Source: Deltaproteobacteria bacterium
Lineage (GTDB): Bacteria > Desulfobacterota > Desulfobacteria > Desulfobacterales > SG8-13
NCBI GenBank assembly: GCA_024639205.1
Contig: JAHEIV010000179.1
Span: 1-6,421, forward strand
Direction of reading: 5' to 3'
Length of the DNA: 6,421 nucleotides
Shown here: positions 4,791-6,421 of the stretch, one piece after another
Position numbering within the stretch: the stretch's first letter is position 1
Layout: every line of letters starts with the position of its first letter
The notes under the pieces: generated by a model
What the model saw: the letters and a program-made list of their open reading frames with translations, nothing else
The model's database searches: none
Told to the model about the DNA's origin: nothing
Program-made: the position numbers and the translations under genes

Positions 4791-5918
4791 TTATTCAATC
4801 CGCGGTGCAGACCGATCGACATATCCCTCGATCATCACATCTTCGCCGAAACGGTGCACTTTCAGCTCGCTCACCGGAACGCAGTCTTTCATCGCGTCGG
4901 GACCCGCACCCCGGCATATGGGCACTCCGTCGTCACCACCGAGAATCTTGGGCGCGTAAAAAAACATGATCTTGTCGACGACCCGGTCGTGCAGGGCCGA
5001 GGCAATCACCGCCCCGCCGCCTTCGATCAGCAAGCTGGTGATCTGCATACGGCCGAGCAACGGCATCAGTGCATTCAAGTCGATCCGGTCATTCTTCACG
5101 GGTGCGGCCAGCACCCGAACGCCAGTGCCCGCAATTTTTTTTCTCCGGTCTTCCGATACCGACGAGCCGGTGACAACGACGGTGTCCACCCCGTCTCGGA
5201 GCTGCAGCACCCGGGCATTGCCGGCGATCCTCAGATGCGTATCGAGAATAATTCTGCGGGGATGAATACCTTCAACATCCTCGAGCCGCACCGTCAGCTG
5301 CGGATCATCTGTTTCGACCGTTTCGATACCCACCAGAATGGCATCCATAGCGTGCCGCAGGCGGTGAACATATTCCCGGGAACGCTGCCCGGAGACCCAC
5401 TTCGAATCACCGGAATGGGTGGCGATCCACCCGTCAAGGGTGGCGGCGCACTTGACCACAACGTGCGGAAGACCGGTCGTGATATATTTGAAATATGCTT
5501 CGTTGAGCCTGCGTGCCCGATTTTCCTGAACCCCGGTGGTAACTTCAACACCCTGTTTTCGCAGAATATCAATTCCACCGCCCCTGACGTGGGGATTCGG
5601 ATCGGCCATGGCCACAACCAGCCGCCGGATTCCTGCCGCCAGAATGGCCTCCGTACAGGGAGGGGTTCGGCCGGTATGATTGCAAGGCTCCAGCGTAACG
5701 TAGAGCGTAGCGCCGGCGGCTCTCCTGCCGGCGGTTTCTATGGCGTTCACCTCCGCATGCGCCCGGCCGACGGCCTCATGGTATCCTTCGCCGACGATCC
5801 GACCGGCCTTGACCACCACAGCGCCCACCATCGGATTCGGTGAGGTGCTGCCCTGACCCCTGCCGGCCAGCTCCAGGGCACGGTTCATGAAATCAACGTC
5901 ATCCATCTGGCTTGGCAT
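4791..5918 (-). CDS. ribD: Bifunctional diaminohydroxyphosphoribosylaminopyrimidine deaminase / reductase (RibD)
   Basis: Performs the second and third steps of the GTP branch: deamination of the pyrimidine ring, then NADPH-dependent reduction of the ribosyl side chain. The 375-residue product has the usual order. The N-terminal zinc deaminase domain (about 5-145) has HAE (54-56) and PCNHTGRTPPC (78-88), giving zinc ligands H54, C79 and C88 and catalytic E56, plus SPNPMVGAVVV (26-36). The C-terminal reductase domain (about 150-370) has VKCAATLDGWIA (155-166), SKWVSG (172-177), DAILVGIETV...DDPQLTVR (192-211) and the IEGGGAVIASAL nucleotide-binding segment (298-309). Length is typical. The ATG at 5918 starts 8 nt after the nrdR stop and has no strong Shine-Dalgarno. 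An ATG at 5906, four codons in, is an equally plausible start. Translation is probably coupled to nrdR. Confidence 0.97.
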   Translation of the reverse strand: MPSQMDDVDFMNRALELAGRGQGSTSPNPMVGAVVVKAGRIVGEGYHEAVGRAHAEVNAIETAGRRAAGATLYVTLEPCNHTGRTPPCTEAILAAGIRRLVVAMADPNPHVRGGGIDILRKQGVEVTTGVQENRARRLNEAYFKYITTGLPHVVVKCAATLDGWIATHSGDSKWVSGQRSREYVHRLRHAMDAILVGIETVETDDPQLTVRLEDVEGIHPRRIILDTHLRIAGNARVLQLRDGVDTVVVTGSSVSEDRRKKIAGTGVRVLAAPVKNDRIDLNALMPLLGRMQITSLLIEGGGAVIASALHDRVVDKIMFFYAPKILGGDDGVPICRGAGPDAMKDCVPVSELKVHRFGEDVMIEGYVDRSAPRIE

Positions 5919-5926
5919 CTGCCGAA

Positions 5927-6382
5927 CTACTGCTTGCTGAGAAGACTCTTGAGCTCGGATACGAAATCGTTGACATCTTTGAATTCACGATACACGGATG
6001 CGAACCGGACATAAGCGACGTCATCGATCTCGTGGAGTTTGGCCATCACCCTTTCACCCAGAATATGAGAGGGAATCTCTTTTTCCCCGGTTTCACGCAA
6101 ATCCCGTTCGAGCTCATCGACAAATTCCTCGATCACATTCATGCTGATGCTGCGTTTCTGGCACGCCTTTTGAAGACCGGATCGCAGTTTATCCCGGGAA
6201 AAAACCTCTCGACGTCCATCTTTCTTTATAATCATGATTGGGATTTCTTCAATGTGTTCGTAAGTCGTAAACCTGCGGGAACACACCAGGCATTCTCTGC
6301 GCCGACGGATGACATTGCCGTCCTTGCTCAATCTGGAGTCGATGACCTTGTTGTCAATTTCTGCACAAAACGGACACTTCAT
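5927..6382 (-). CDS. nrdR: Transcriptional repressor NrdR
   Basis: A zinc-ribbon/ATP-cone repressor that senses ATP/dATP and shuts down ribonucleotide reductase genes at NrdR boxes. The 151-residue protein is of standard length. Its N-terminal zinc ribbon has MKCPFC (C3, C6) and CLVC (C31, C34), separated by the basic VIRRRREC stretch that contributes DNA contacts. FTTYE (38-42) leads into the ATP-cone (about 49-139), which includes VIKKDGR-like IIKKDGRREVFSRDKL (51-66) and the C-terminal VAYVRFASVYREF (122-134). An excellent Shine-Dalgarno (GGGAGGAG, 6387-6394) precedes the ATG. No ribonucleotide reductase gene or NrdR box was seen in the window. The gene is first of the visible operon members, and its neighbours imply co-transcription with the riboflavin genes, as in other deltaproteobacteria. 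Confidence 0.97.
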   Translation of the reverse strand: MKCPFCAEIDNKVIDSRLSKDGNVIRRRRECLVCSRRFTTYEHIEEIPIMIIKKDGRREVFSRDKLRSGLQKACQKRSISMNVIEEFVDELERDLRETGEKEIPSHILGERVMAKLHEIDDVAYVRFASVYREFKDVNDFVSELKSLLSKQ

Positions 6383-6421
6383 GTGTCTCCTCCCTCGCTT
6401 CGGCTCTCGTACTGAATGACG
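6379..6421 (-). CDS. Possible C-terminal end of the gene upstream of nrdR (partial)
   Basis: On the minus strand, one frame open from the right edge ends in TGA at 6381-6379, overlapping the nrdR start as ATGA. It encodes about 13 residues, beginning VIQYES. The ATGA overlap is a common form of translational coupling in operons, which is the main argument. The fragment is too short to identify. In related bacteria the gene before nrdR is often a dCMP/cytidine deaminase-family or serine hydroxymethyltransferase gene, but nothing here proves that. Confidence 0.35.
   Translation of the reverse strand, partial: VIQYESRSEGGDT

Noticed and set aside
4767..5843. A 358-codon plus-strand open frame opposite ribD
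   Set aside because: It lies entirely antisense to a clearly identified ribD. Its translation is rich in His, Arg, Pro and Gly with no family motif, and it has no ribosome site. It is a shadow frame of GC-rich coding sequence.
5912..6415. A 167-codon plus-strand open frame opposite nrdR
   Set aside because: It is antisense to an unmistakable nrdR with full zinc ribbon and ATP-cone. The translation has no recognisable features.

Overview
The window looks like part of a chromosome from a GC-rich deltaproteobacterium, most likely a sulfate reducer of the Desulfobacterales type. This is inferred from gene order (nrdR-ribD-ribE-ribBA-ribH-nusB is a familiar arrangement in that group) and protein style, not from a marker gene, so the taxon is a moderate-confidence guess.

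About 5.4 kb on the right (1030-6421) is one tightly packed minus-strand operon. In transcription order it holds: the possible last codons of an upstream gene (6421-6379); nrdR, the ribonucleotide-reductase repressor; ribD, the deaminase/reductase; ribE, riboflavin synthase; ribBA, DHBP synthase fused to GTP cyclohydrolase II; ribH, lumazine synthase; nusB, the antitermination factor; and a glyoxalase-II-like metallo-beta-lactamase-fold hydrolase. RibBA makes both precursors (from GTP and from ribulose 5-phosphate), RibD processes the pyrimidine branch, RibH condenses the branches to lumazine and RibE dismutates lumazine to riboflavin. Only the phosphatase step is missing, and it is normally supplied by unlinked HAD-type enzymes. 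Catalytic and metal-binding motifs look intact in every enzyme. No FMN riboswitch is visible, and the operon promoter lies beyond the right edge.

The left kilobase is different. A plus-strand gene at 498-932 faces the operon. It has its own good sigma-70-like promoter (TTGATA-17-TATAAA, 426-454) and encodes an unrecognised small protein made of two copies of a module bounded by LPC and CQLG motifs, exactly 70 residues apart. This is the least explained item in the window. Upstream of it (1-425) there is no confident gene: only a possible C-terminal fragment ending at 80, a weak 78-codon reading frame (106-342) and a strong GC-rich hairpin (254-272).

Other points of interest are start-site choices (TTG for the hydrolase, an internal ATG for ribH), stop/start overlaps linking ribH-nusB and possibly nusB-hydrolase, a 21-bp-spaced direct repeat at the nusB end, and a hairpin in the ribE-ribBA gap.
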